DNA of 64,000 nucleotides from Rhodocyclaceae bacterium. Lineage in GTDB: Bacteria; Pseudomonadota; Gammaproteobacteria; Burkholderiales; Rhodocyclaceae. The stretch is from positions 1-64,000 of the forward strand of contig VIKE01000021.1 in NCBI GenBank assembly GCA_008080565.1, read 5' to 3'. The position numbers were made by a program, and so were the translations under genes. Of this stretch, positions 47,028-55,784 are shown in pieces (position 1 is the first letter of the stretch; every line of letters begins with the position of its first letter). The notes below the pieces were generated by a model. That model was not told the DNA's origin and did not search any database. It was given only the letters and a program-made list of their open reading frames with translations.

Positions 47028-48368
47028 TCAGGAACCGCTGTACTGCGACGGCAGCCAGGTGGCGATTTCCGGGAAAATGCAGAGCAACACGATGCCGAGC
47101 GCCATCAGCAGCAGGAAGGGCACGGTGCCCCACATGATTTCCTTGAGCTTGATGTCGGGGGCAATGCCGCTGATCACGAACAGGTTGAGGCCGACCGGCG
47201 GGTGAATCAGGCCCATTTCCATGAGGATGGTCATGATCACGCCGAACCAGATCAGGTCGATGCCGAGGGCGTTCAGCGCCGGCAGGATGATCGGCGTGAC
47301 CATCAGGATGATGGCGACCGGCGGCAGGAAGAAACCAAGCACGATGAGCAGGATATTGACCCAGAAGAAGAAGGCCCACTTGCTCAACTCCAGTGAAATC
47401 ATCCAGGCGGCGGCCGACTGGGTGATGTGCAGGTAGCTCATGACGTAGGTGTAGAGGAAGGACATGGCGATGATCAGCATGATCATCGACGACTCGCGCG
47501 CCGTCCCGGAGAGGATGACCTTGAGGTCGCTCCAGCGCCAGCAGCCATAGATCGCCATGACCATGAGCAGCGCACCGAAGGCGCCGATGCCGGCGACTTC
47601 CGACGGCGTTGCCCAGCCACCGTAGAGGGCAACCATGACGATAATGATCAGACCGAGGAAGGGCGCCAGGCGGGGCAGCGTTTCCAGGCGCTGTTTCCAG
47701 CTATAGGACTCTTCCGCCGGCATGGCCATACCGGTCGAGCGATTGGCCGAAATTTTTTCGTTCTTTTCGGCCCAGGATTTGTAGATCACCCAAGTCGAGA
47801 ACAAAGCAGTCAGCATCAAGCCGGGGCCGACGCCGGCCATGAACAACTTGCCAATCGACTGTTCGGTGGCCAGACCATAAAGAATCAGCGTCAGCGACGG
47901 CGGAATCAGGATGCCCAGCGTGCCGCCGGCGGCGATCAGGCCGGTGGCCAGACGCTCGGAATAACCGCGTTTGCGCATTTACGGAATGCCCGATGAACCG
48001 ATGGCCGAGCAGGTTGCCGGCGAGGAGCCACACATCGCGGCGAACACGGAGCAGGCCAGCGTGTTGGCCAGGCCGAGACCACCCGGCACCTTGTACAGCC
48101 AGCGATTCAGCGAGTTGTAGAGATCGGCGCCAGCGCGTGATTTGCCGATGGCGGCGCCCATCATGATGAAGAGCGGAATGGTCAGTAACGTGAAGCTGTT
48201 CAACTCGGAAAAGATGGTTTCAGCGATGATCGACAGCTGCGCCACCGGCATGAAAAAGTACATGAAAATCAGGGCGACCGAGCCAACGGCAAAGGCAATC
48301 GGCATCCCGGAAAAGAGAAATATGAAAGTGGCGGCCGCGTAGAGCAAGCCCAAGGTTCCGACGCTCAT
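47028..48368 (-). pseudogene. dctM: TRAP large permease DctM split by an in-frame TAA
   Basis: A TRAP-type large membrane subunit. Codons 1-129 end CSAIGSSGIP; a TAA at 47979-47981 follows, and the next codon resumes in the same frame with MRKRGYSERLATGLIAAGGTLGILIPPS. In the family this junction reads IPEMRKRGY, so a single GAA or GAG codon has become TAA. Helices on both sides are intact, and the total length of 445 aa is near normal. A nonsense mutation, readthrough or base error are all possible; the downstream ATG at 47976-47978 is in place for reinitiation. Confidence 0.85.
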
Positions 48369-48949
48369 TTGCGCTCTCCTTCGTCGTCATGCTGGATGCG
48401 TTCGATGGCCACCTGAATGGCCGCGTTGTGTTGCGGCGGCGGCTGGTGCGAGCGCATGGCTTCGGGCAGCGAGTCTTCGATGAACTGGACAAAGACCTGC
48501 AGGGCGAGCGAGGTCATGCCGACCGCCATGGTGGCAAAGACCGGCCACATCTTGGGCGCCCAGGAGGTGTCACTCATCCGGCCTTCGTCCCAGGCTTCGT
48601 AGAACAGGTGCCAGCAGTTCCAGGCGATGAAGGCGCAGAACAGGAAGGACAGCAGATCGGAAAACGCCATGCGCCACTGCGTCCAGCTCGGCGGGGTGAT
48701 TTCGTCGAGAATTTCAATCGTCACATGACCGCGATTGAGCTGGGTATGGGCGGCGGCCAGAAAGCTGGAGGCAATCAGCAAATAGACGCAAAACTCGATT
48801 TCCCAGTCGGTCGGCCAGGCAAAGAAATAACGGACTGCGACCTCAAAAACAAGAACGCAGGTAGCGATGACGATCAGAAAAGCCGACAGGTAACCTGTCG
48901 CAATATTGAAGGCCTTGACCGCTCGGCTGATGAAATATCCGGGGCTCAT
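48365..48949 (-). CDS. dctQ: TRAP small permease DctQ
   Basis: A 194-aa four-helix subunit ([39 protein letters not shown], and [15 protein letters not shown] [12 protein letters not shown]). It overlaps dctM by 4 nt. Proposed role: malonate uptake with DctP and DctM. Confidence 0.9.
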   Translation of the reverse strand: MSPGYFISRAVKAFNIATGYLSAFLIVIATCVLVFEVAVRYFFAWPTDWEIEFCVYLLIASSFLAAAHTQLNRGHVTIEILDEITPPSWTQWRMAFSDLLSFLFCAFIAWNCWHLFYEAWDEGRMSDTSWAPKMWPVFATMAVGMTSLALQVFVQFIEDSLPEAMRSHQPPPQHNAAIQVAIERIQHDDEGERK

Positions 48950-48970
48950 GATTCACCTATAAGAAGGATG

Positions 48971-48988
48971 GGCCGGGCATGCCCGGCC
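48971..48988. repeat. Hairpin between dctP and dctQ
   Basis: GGCCGGGCATGCCCGGCC is an 18-nt perfect palindrome 6 nt after the dctP stop, with no T run. Such hairpins can stabilise the upstream mRNA so that the binding protein is made in excess of the membrane parts. Confidence 0.65.
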
Positions 48989-48994
48989 GGTGGA

Positions 48995-50020
48995 TTACTT
49001 GACCGACAGCGCCATGTCGAGCAGGACGCGGCCATCCTTGATGTTCTCGGCGAAATCCTTGAAAGCCGTCTGTTCGGCGATACCGCGCCAGGCCAGGAAA
49101 GCTTTCTCGTCCATATCGGCCACCTTGGCTCCTGCTTTGGCGAACACCTCGGCCATGCGCAGGTCATCCTTCTTGGCTTCCTCAACGCCAAACTTCTCCA
49201 GACTGGCACCGACGTCACTGATGATCTTCTGTTGTTCCGGGGTCAACGAGTCGTAGAGGCCCTTGGAGATCAGCAGTGGCTCGAACATGAACCAGAAGCT
49301 CTTGTTGCGGGCCGTAGTCACGTACTTGCTGAATTCCTGCAGACGGAAACTGATCAACGACGTGCTGGAGGTCAGCGCCGCGTCGAGCACACCGGACTGC
49401 ATCGCACTGTAGATTTCCGAGGACGGCATGCCGGTCACTGCGGCGCCGGCGCCCTTCAACATCTGGTCCATTTCCTTGCTGCCGCCGCGGAACTTCAGGC
49501 CCTTGGCGTCATCGGGAACAACCACGGTCTTCTTGGTCGAGGCAATTCCGCCAGCCTGCCAAATCCAGGTGATGATCTTGATGTTCTTGTCGGCCAGAAT
49601 ACGGTCAAGCTCCTTGCCGATCGGGGCTGTTTTCCAGCGCATCCCCTGTTCGTAGCTGTTTACCAGCGTCGGCATCAGCGTGATGTTGACCTGCGGAATC
49701 TCTCCACCGCCATAGGCTAGCGGGACCAGGCTCATGTCCAGCGCGCTCTTGCGCAGGGCCCCGATCTGGCTGTTGGTCTTCATCAACGAACTGCCGGGAT
49801 AAATTTCGAACTTCAGGCTGCCCTTGGACTGCTTTTCAACTTCCGCTACGAAGCGGCGGACAAGTCGATCACGGAAATCGCCCTCCTCGTTGGTCGCGGC
49901 GGGGAATTGATGGGAAATCTTGATGACGCGCGGCGTCTGGGCATGGGCGACGGGCAGAGCACAGGTGAGAGCGGCGGCAGCGATGGCCAGCGTAAGCTGG
50001 CGTTTAGTCTTGCTGAACAT
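48995..50020 (-). CDS. dctP: TRAP periplasmic binding protein DctP
   Basis: A 341-aa solute-binding protein with a Sec signal (LAIAAAALTCALPVAHAQ) and the family blocks FEIYPGSSLMKTNSQIGALRKSALDMSL and GLKFRGGSKEMDQMLKGAGA, which includes the carboxylate-binding Arg. ATG at 50018-50020 with a GGAGGAGATAT site. Likely binds malonate, given the mdc genes behind it. Confidence 0.93.
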   Translation of the reverse strand: MFSKTKRQLTLAIAAAALTCALPVAHAQTPRVIKISHQFPAATNEEGDFRDRLVRRFVAEVEKQSKGSLKFEIYPGSSLMKTNSQIGALRKSALDMSLVPLAYGGGEIPQVNITLMPTLVNSYEQGMRWKTAPIGKELDRILADKNIKIITWIWQAGGIASTKKTVVVPDDAKGLKFRGGSKEMDQMLKGAGAAVTGMPSSEIYSAMQSGVLDAALTSSTSLISFRLQEFSKYVTTARNKSFWFMFEPLLISKGLYDSLTPEQQKIISDVGASLEKFGVEEAKKDDLRMAEVFAKAGAKVADMDEKAFLAWRGIAEQTAFKDFAENIKDGRVLLDMALSVK

Positions 50021-50127
50021 GGATATCTCCTCCAAGGTTAGAAAAGCACTGACGGTGAAACCTCACTGGCTGGCTTATCCACGCTAGGGAATACCGCACT
50101 CTTGTTTTGTGTTCAAAAATCACCGTT

Positions 50128-50137
50128 GTGTATACAC
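50128..50137. promoter_or_regulatory. Palindromic operator between dctP and gntR
   Basis: GTGTATACAC is a perfect 10-bp palindrome, close to the TGTATACA sites of FCD-type GntR proteins, and sits between the divergent dctP and gntR genes. Confidence 0.6.
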
Positions 50138-50210
50138 GATAGTCATACATTGAATACTGGTCAACTAATTTCGTATAATTAAATCGTTGCCGCACGCTGG
50201 AGCACTAATC

Positions 50211-50897
50211 ATGAACAGCCCTGTCGAAATACCCCCTACCACCCGCCAGTCGGAACGCCTCGGCGAACTGATTGAAGAGCGCATCGTCACTGGCGTCTAT
50301 CCACCCGGCACGCGGCTCGACGAGCAGGAATTAGCCGACACCTTCGGCGTATCCCGAACGCCGGTACGCGAAGCCTTGATCCAGCTTGCCTCGGTCGGAC
50401 TGATCGAAATCAAGCCACGACGCGGGGCGACCGTCCCGGAAGTTGGGGCCGACCGGGTCTGCGAAATGTTCGAAGTAATGGCCGAACTGGAAGCGATGTG
50501 CGGCCGACTGGCCGCGCGGCGTATTACGCCAAGCGAGCAAGTGGCGTTGCAGGAGGCACATGACGCCTGCGAAGCTGCGCGTGACGCCAATACTCCGGAT
50601 ATCTACTACCAGCTCAACGAGGTCTTCCATCAGCGCATCTACGAAGCCAGCCACAACGGCTTCCTGGTTGAGCAGGCGACCGCCCTGCACCGCCGGTTGC
50701 GCCCCTATCGCCGGCTACAGTTGCGCGTCCGCAACCGGATGGCGACCTCGTTCAACGAGCACCAGGCCATCGTCGATTCCATCGTCAAGGGCGACAGCGA
50801 ACTCGCCTCGGCGCAGCTACGCGCCCACGTGACAGTTCAGGGCGATCGTTTCGCCGACCTCGTCGCCACCTTGCGCGACTTCAAGGCCGGCTTGTGA
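50211..50897 (+). CDS. GntR-family regulator (FCD), malonate operon
   Basis: A 228-aa GntR regulator: winged helix (GTRLDEQELADTFGVSRTPVREALIQL), FCD domain with EVFHQRIYEASHN and HEHQAIVD. The ATG at 50211-50213 has GGAG upstream; a TTG 24 nt earlier is less likely. Divergent from the TRAP-mdc operon, so it probably controls malonate use (functionally like MdcY/MatR). Confidence 0.9.
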   Translation: MNSPVEIPPTTRQSERLGELIEERIVTGVYPPGTRLDEQELADTFGVSRTPVREALIQLASVGLIEIKPRRGATVPEVGADRVCEMFEVMAELEAMCGRLAARRITPSEQVALQEAHDACEAARDANTPDIYYQLNEVFHQRIYEASHNGFLVEQATALHRRLRPYRRLQLRVRNRMATSFNEHQAIVDSIVKGDSELASAQLRAHVTVQGDRFADLVATLRDFKAGL

Positions 50898-51025
50898 CCC
50901 CGGTCAGCCGAGCGAGCAGCCGGGCAGGCCGCTATCGCTCCAACTGGCGAGGCGAAAACCGAGCACAGCCGAGATGCCGATCGCGTTGCGTACCATCTTT
51001 TCTGAACATGTTTTTTACCAGTGGA

Positions 51026-51053
51026 TGTAACAAATCACTCCGATTGCCGAATA
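51026..51053 (+). promoter_or_regulatory. Possible ECF-type promoter
   Basis: TGTAAC, 16 nt, CGAATA resembles a -35/-10 pair of ECF sigma factors and lies 46 nt before the hydrolase start, next to an ECF sigma gene. Weak, consensus-based. Confidence 0.35.
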
Positions 51054-51098
51054 GCCATGATGAAGCGCTGTGCTTCGTTACCATTCAGGAGTTATTTG

Positions 51099-51875
51099 AT
51101 GAAAACACTCTTTTCCACAATTGCGCTGGCCTTCGGGTTGATGCACACGATCTTTGGCGGTACCGCATTCGCAAGAGAGGCCGTACCTGTCGAGGCCAAG
51201 AATGTCGTCCTCGTACATGGAGCCTGGGCCGATGGCTCCAGTTGGTCCGACGTCATCCCCTACCTAGGGGCGGCCGGCTTGAAGGTGATAGCGGTCCAGA
51301 ATCCCCTTACCTCCCTCGCCGATGACGTTGCCGCAACGAAACGGGCGCTCGCCCTGCTGGATGGACCCACGGTCCTCGTAGGACATTCCTACGCGGGAAG
51401 TGTCATCAGTGAAGCGGGGGGAGAGCCGAAGGTTACGGCGCTGGTCTACGTCGCGGCTCGCGCACCTGATGCCGGCGAAGATTTTCTGGCGCTTGGCAGT
51501 CAATTTCCGACGATGCCCCTCCGCGCTGGCGTCGAAAAACACAATGGCTATTTGACCGTTTCGGAGAAGGCTTTCTTCAACCACTTTGCGGACGGCATAC
51601 CTATGGAGAAGGCAAAGACGCTCTATTCCGTACAACAACCGGTCGCAGCAAATCTGTTTGCTGACAGAACCACAACTGCAGCCTGGAAAACCAAGCCATC
51701 CTGGTACGTGGTCGCAAAGAACGACAACACGATCTCGCCTGATTTCCAGCGATTCCTTGCTGGGCGCATGAAGGCCAAGACGATAGAAGTCGAATCCGGA
51801 CATCTCCCCCTTGTTTCGCATCCGAAAGACATTGCGGCGCTTATTCTGGCTGCAGCCGGGAAACGGGGATTGTAA
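51099..51875 (+). CDS. Secreted alpha/beta hydrolase
   Basis: A 258-aa alpha/beta hydrolase of the small esterase type, with a Sec signal (IALAFGLMHTIFGGTAFA) and so likely periplasmic. Nucleophile elbow VGHSYAG near residue 97, VHGAWADGSSW oxyanion region, catalytic Asp in VAKNDNTIS and His in ESGHLPLV. An AGGAG site precedes the ATG; upstream in-frame starts are possible. Substrate unknown. Confidence 0.85.
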   Translation: MKTLFSTIALAFGLMHTIFGGTAFAREAVPVEAKNVVLVHGAWADGSSWSDVIPYLGAAGLKVIAVQNPLTSLADDVAATKRALALLDGPTVLVGHSYAGSVISEAGGEPKVTALVYVAARAPDAGEDFLALGSQFPTMPLRAGVEKHNGYLTVSEKAFFNHFADGIPMEKAKTLYSVQQPVAANLFADRTTTAAWKTKPSWYVVAKNDNTISPDFQRFLAGRMKAKTIEVESGHLPLVSHPKDIAALILAAAGKRGL

Positions 51876-51997
51876 TTTGCTAGTCAGGAGATGACGTGGA
51901 TAGCTTAGCCAATTCCCGTGAGCTTCCGTGAAGCTTGACCACGACATCATGCCTTGCAACGACGGCGTGGTATGAGAACGGAGCATCAGGAGTGGGA

Positions 51998-52567
51998 TTG
52001 CACAAGCAAGAGAGCACTTGGGCGAATGCCATGCGCAAGGAGCGAGTGGGTGATCGCTTTGCATACGAGCATTTCCTCCAGGAGTTGGCGGCGTATCTGC
52101 GGCGAGTCATCAGGTATCGGTTGCATCATGCTGGATTAAACTCCGTGGAGGCCGAGGACGTGGTGCAGGACGTACTGATCGCTGTGCACTCAAGACGCGA
52201 CCAATGGGATCATGGTCGGCCGCTCCTGCCATGGTTGAATGCCATTGCGCGCTACAAGATCATCGATACGGCGCGGCGTCTGCGAAAGGAAGCGCACGGC
52301 AGGGTGGATCTCGACGATGAGCAATGGTCCTCCCTGCCAGCCTTCAATCAGAGAGACCCGGAAGAGTCCGGCATTGACGTCGAACGCTTGATCTCCGAGC
52401 TGCCGCCAGGCCAGCAGTCGGTTGTCCGCGCGATTGGCGTAAATGGGGCGTCACCCAGTGAAGCAGCCACCGAACTCGGGATGAAAGAGGGTGCTGTGAG
52501 AGTTGCGTTTCACCGAGCATTAAAGAGATTGATCGCGGCAGCAAAGGGGAGCGTAAATGATGCGTAA
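51998..52567 (+). CDS. ECF-family RNA polymerase sigma factor
   Basis: A 189-aa ECF sigma factor: region 2 (AEDVVQDVLIAVHSRRDQWDHGRPLLPWL) and region 4 (LPPGQQSVVRAIGVNGASPSEAATELGMKEGAVRVAFHRALKRL). I prefer the TTG at 51998, 5 nt after AGGAG; an ATG at 52031 is an alternative. It overlaps the anti-sigma gene by 11 nt. Confidence 0.87.
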   Translation: MHKQESTWANAMRKERVGDRFAYEHFLQELAAYLRRVIRYRLHHAGLNSVEAEDVVQDVLIAVHSRRDQWDHGRPLLPWLNAIARYKIIDTARRLRKEAHGRVDLDDEQWSSLPAFNQRDPEESGIDVERLISELPPGQQSVVRAIGVNGASPSEAATELGMKEGAVRVAFHRALKRLIAAAKGSVNDA

Positions 52568-53213
52568 GCGTAACAACGAGATTATGCGGACGGATGAGCT
52601 TATCCATCGGCTGTCCAATCAGGCCGGCATTAAGACTCATGCGGCCATGTCCTTTGGTCGCACCGTGTGGGCAAGCCTGACACTGTCCATTGTCGCAGCC
52701 TTGCTCATTGTAATTGGCGTATCCGGGTTGCGTCCGGATCTGCCCACGATGCTGACGGCCTGGCCATTCCAGTTCAAGGCTGCAGCAATGATTCTGCTCG
52801 CCGGTGGTGGCGTCATTCTCGTCCGCGCCGCCGGAACCCCGGGGATGGCAACAAGCCCTCTGGCTTTGCTCCCAGGCGTTCTATTTCTTCTCGCCGGCGC
52901 GCTCTTCGATCGCAGCGGCATCCCGCCACTAGGGGTGCGACAACTGTCCGCGCCAATTTGTGTAGGGGTCATCGTCGCCGCCGCCCTTCCTGGCCTCATC
53001 ATCATTCAGGCCGGATTGCGCAGGGGTATTCCGACTCGGCTTGCCGCCGCTGGCGCGATTTCCGGTGTCCTGTCGGGCTCGCTCGCAGCCTTGGCTTATA
53101 CGGTTGCATGCGTAAACGATGGCGCCATGTTTGTCGCCATCTGGTACGTGGTCGCAATCTCCATCACGACTGCGATTGGGGCGTTTACCGGCCGCTACGT
53201 GCTGGCCTGGTAG
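52557..53213 (+). CDS. NrsF/DUF1109 membrane anti-sigma factor
   Basis: A 218-aa protein with six hydrophobic helices. It has the DUF1109 features: RTDELIHRLSNQAG near the start and ACVNDGAMFVAIWYVVAI near the end, with the conserved Cys thought to sense metal or redox stress in NrsF proteins. Starts inside the sigma gene with a GGGGAG site. Pairing with the ECF gene is the standard arrangement. Confidence 0.85.
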   Translation: MMRKRNNEIMRTDELIHRLSNQAGIKTHAAMSFGRTVWASLTLSIVAALLIVIGVSGLRPDLPTMLTAWPFQFKAAAMILLAGGGVILVRAAGTPGMATSPLALLPGVLFLLAGALFDRSGIPPLGVRQLSAPICVGVIVAAALPGLIIIQAGLRRGIPTRLAAAGAISGVLSGSLAALAYTVACVNDGAMFVAIWYVVAISITTAIGAFTGRYVLAW

Positions 53214-53314
53214 CTACATCCGTTCGCCATCAGTATCTGGCGATGGCGGCATGGGTGGATAGGGGTCGCCTATTCTCCGGGGTCGCTCCGAGAACAAGCA
53301 ACCTCATGATCCGC

Positions 53315-54115
53315 CTAGCCGATGAGGCTGTACAACATCTTGGTGGCGAGCAGGGCGAGAAAACCGCCGAATGCCCGCTTCAGTTGTTTGACCGGCAATT
53401 TGTGCGCCAGTTTGGCGCCGACCGGCGCCATCAGGATGCTCATCACGACGATGCCGACGAAAGCCGGAAGGTAAATGTAGCCCAGCGAATAATTGGGCAA
53501 ACCAGTGTCACACCAACCAGCAACGATGTAGCCGATGGCGCCAGCCAGGGCAATCGGAAAACCGAGCGCCGACGAGGTGCCAACCGCCGAGTGGATGGCA
53601 ACATTACAGAACAGCATGAACGGCACCGATAGAAAACCGCCCCCCGCAGCAACCAGACTCGACACGCCCCCAATAGCGCCCCCGACAGCAAACAATCCGG
53701 CCGGTCCGGGCAGTTGCCGGTGGGCTTGCGGCTTGAAATCGAGGATCATCTGGATCGAGGCGTAATAAACGATGACGACAAAAATCACCGTCATCGGCCC
53801 GGTCGGCACCTGCCCAGCGACCAGCGAGCCAGCAAAAGTCCCAAGCACCAGACCCGGCGCCAGATTGCGGACAACATCCCAACGCACCGCGCCATGCGCA
53901 TGGTGGGCGCGCATGCTGGAAATGGACGTGAAAACGATGGTCGCCATCGAGGTACCGAGCGCCAGATGCATGACATGCTCCGGCGGGAAGTTCTGGGCGA
54001 CGAACAGCATGTACATGAACGGGACGAGGGTCAGCCCGCCGCCAACGCCGAACAGACCGGCAACGAAGCCGCCGAAGATTCCCAGCAGGGGATAGGCCAG
54101 CCACCAGATTGTCAT
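53315..54115 (-). CDS. TSUP (TauE/SafE) permease
   Basis: A 266-aa permease, paralogous to the one at 40095-40904; both have GLFGVGGGL or a near match, HVMHLALGTSMATIVFTS and MRAHHAHGAV-like runs. Its ATG overlaps the EVE gene's stop as ATGA. Substrate unknown. Confidence 0.88.
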   Translation of the reverse strand: MTIWWLAYPLLGIFGGFVAGLFGVGGGLTLVPFMYMLFVAQNFPPEHVMHLALGTSMATIVFTSISSMRAHHAHGAVRWDVVRNLAPGLVLGTFAGSLVAGQVPTGPMTVIFVVIVYYASIQMILDFKPQAHRQLPGPAGLFAVGGAIGGVSSLVAAGGGFLSVPFMLFCNVAIHSAVGTSSALGFPIALAGAIGYIVAGWCDTGLPNYSLGYIYLPAFVGIVVMSILMAPVGAKLAHKLPVKQLKRAFGGFLALLATKMLYSLIG

Positions 54116-54579
54116 GAGTTATCTGCCATGAGACGGTTGATGAATGCCCACTCGTCGGGCGTGACCGGCATGATCGACAGGCGGTTGCCGCGGGCAAGGA
54201 GGCGCATGTTGGCAAGCTCCGGATAACCGCGCAGTTTGGCCAGCGGAATCAGGCGCGACTTGCTGACGAACCGGACATCGCGCAGCCACCAGCGCGGATT
54301 TTCCGGTTTCGATTTTGGGTCAAAATACCGGTTGACCGTAGCAAACTGCGTCTCGTCCGGATAAGGCTCGGAACATACTTCGCAAATGCCGGCAATGCCC
54401 GGTTCGGCGCAACTGGAGTGGTAAAAGAAGGCAAGGTCACCGACCTGCATCGCATCGCGCATGAAATTTCGCGCCTGATAGTTGCGTACACCGAACCACG
54501 GAAACGCCTGTCCCGGCGCACCAGCGAGGTCGTCGATGGAAACCTCGTCCGGCTCCGATTTCATCAGCCAATATTGCAT
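54112..54579 (-). CDS. EVE-domain protein
   Basis: A 155-aa EVE (PUA-like) protein: MQYWLMKSEPDEVSIDDL start, W-FGVRNYQARNFMRDAM and GDLAFFYHSSC. EVE proteins bind modified bases in nucleic acid; no restriction system is near. A long upstream frame is shadow of the 6S RNA. The dispersed element lies in frame, encoding ATVNRYFDPKSK. Confidence 0.9.
   Translation of the reverse strand: MQYWLMKSEPDEVSIDDLAGAPGQAFPWFGVRNYQARNFMRDAMQVGDLAFFYHSSCAEPGIAGICEVCSEPYPDETQFATVNRYFDPKSKPENPRWWLRDVRFVSKSRLIPLAKLRGYPELANMRLLARGNRLSIMPVTPDEWAFINRLMADNS
54311..54345 (+). repeat. Dispersed element, copy 11 (in EVE gene)
   Basis: GATTTTGGGTCAAAATA then CCGGTTGACCGTAGCAAA. Antisense to the EVE gene, in the same coding frame as the hypF copies. 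Confidence 0.82.
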
Positions 54580-54607
54580 GCGTTCAGGTAATTTCGAGGG
54601 CAAAAAA

Positions 54608-54786
54608 AAGGCCCCCGCAAGTGCCGTCAGGCCGGCATCCTGAACCTGGGTCCAGAGTGGTCGCATTCCTTCCGCATCAGGCACGCTCACTGGGAGCGCG
54701 CACAACAGCGGATTGATGGTCCGCAACCGATGCCAATTAGCATTGGTTCAAGGAATGTATGGCCTTAACAAACACCGCAGGGGACG
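54608..54786 (-). ncRNA. ssrS: 6S RNA (SsrS)
   Basis: Between zapA and the EVE gene, on the minus strand, lie the terminal arms CCCTGCGGTGTT (near 54784) and CACTTGCGGGGG (near 54615), which pair. The interior has CCTTGAACC and GGTTCAGG, the conserved paired segment of 6S RNA, and a single-stranded middle resembling an open promoter bubble. A hairpin plus T8 at 54601-54612 ends it. 6S RNA next to zapA is the known arrangement. It inhibits sigma70 RNA polymerase in stationary phase. Confidence 0.85.
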
Positions 54787-54819
54787 CTCGGCGGGCGGCG
54801 CCGGGGTCAGCAGAACCGA

Positions 54820-55164
54820 CTACAGGTCCAGTTGCTGCTGGGGCGCAAGCACGGCATCAAGTCGTGCTCCCATGTCGCCGATTCTACGCTTCGTTTCGGA
54901 AGTATCAACTGCTTCCGAGAACTCTTTTCCAGCCCCGCCGGCAGCCCCGGAAAGGTGCTCGTGGGCAATGTTCAGGGCAGCCATGACGGCGACGCGTTCG
55001 GCGATGGTGTTCTTGGTGCGCTGCGCGATGTCACGCATTTTGTTGTCGACCAGATCAACCGCCGAGAGCAGGGCATCACGCTCTTCTGGCGTGCAGGCGA
55101 CGCGGTATTCGCGACCCATGATCTTGACGTCGAGGAAATTCGGCTCGCCACTCATCTCAGACAT
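54820..55164 (-). CDS. zapA: Cell division protein ZapA
   Basis: A 114-aa FtsZ-ring stabiliser. LDVKIMGREYRVACTPEERDALLSAVDLVD near the start is diagnostic, followed by a coiled helix (VAVMAALNIAHEHLS). It overlaps the upstream coiled-coil gene by 8 nt. Confidence 0.94.
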   Translation of the reverse strand: MSEMSGEPNFLDVKIMGREYRVACTPEERDALLSAVDLVDNKMRDIAQRTKNTIAERVAVMAALNIAHEHLSGAAGGAGKEFSEAVDTSETKRRIGDMGARLDAVLAPQQQLDL

Positions 55165-55354
55165 CCTCGGGAATCTTGTCCATCAGACCTTCAAGTCGCT
55201 CGCGGGCGACCGTCATCGTCTGCCGCAGATGCAGCCGTTCAGCCTCGGCCGCGGTCATCTGGTTCTTCAAAACCTCATTCTCGGCGCGCAACTGATGAAC
55301 CAGTGCGACAACCTGTTCGATTTTGGCTTCTAGCGTTTCGAGTTCCACATTCAT
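55157..55354 (-). CDS. ZapB-like coiled-coil protein
   Basis: A 65-aa protein that is nearly all heptad coiled coil (VELETLEAKIEQVVALVHQLRAEN). It belongs to the small TIGR02449-type family that pairs with zapA; probably a Z-ring-associated partner. Confidence 0.85.
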   Translation of the reverse strand: MNVELETLEAKIEQVVALVHQLRAENEVLKNQMTAAEAERLHLRQTMTVARERLEGLMDKIPEDV

Positions 55355-55483
55355 GCGACGAACTATAGAGGGAAAAACGCCGCGTGGTCAAGGACTAAGC
55401 CATTATTCTAAAAGTGGTTTATAGCAAACACCAGCATGCCGCCTGATGCGCTGCAGCACGAATGAATGTAGAATGCGCGCCGT

Positions 55484-55665
55484 GTCAGGTGCTGCGTAAG
55501 GTTTCTCCAAACGCAGTTAAACGGGAAAGCGGTGCGTCTCCAACGAGACAAATCCGCTGCTGCCCCCGCAACGGTAAGCAAGTGCGGGCGTATCAACATG
55601 CCACTGGGTGCCAACCTGGGAAGGCGATACGTCAAGACTTGTGAGCCCGGATACCGGCCTGAGAC
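55484..55665 (+). promoter_or_regulatory. Cobalamin (B12) riboswitch
   Basis: Upstream of btuB. The conserved elements are clear: TTAAACGGGAAAGCGGTGC, CCCCCGCAACGGTAAG, GCCACTGGGTGCCAACC, and the 3' B12 box AGCCCGGATACCGGCC at 55644-55659. Binding of adenosylcobalamin would lower expression of the btu operon. The region 55355-55483 before it carries no other feature I can support. Confidence 0.95.
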
Positions 55666-55672
55666 AAAAAGC

Positions 55673-55737
55673 GGAAGTGCCACGGGGGTGTGGTGCGGGT
55701 TAACGCAACCAGCCCTTCTCCCCTCGCACTTCCTTTT
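55673..55737 (+). terminator. Expression platform hairpin of the B12 riboswitch
   Basis: GGAAGTGC at 55673 pairs with GCACTTCC at 55726-55733, with further GGGG:CCCC pairing inside, followed by TTTT. It could act as a regulated terminator. The exact switch structure needs folding to decide. Confidence 0.6.
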
Positions 55738-55784
55738 CAATGCTCTTCCGGCATGCGGGGACGCCCGCCGGGAAAAGGAAAACC

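Noticed and set aside
53380-53405. GTTTGACCGGCAATTTG in the second TSUP gene.
   Set aside because: Matches only part of the core and encodes ordinary permease residues (KLPVKQLKRA).
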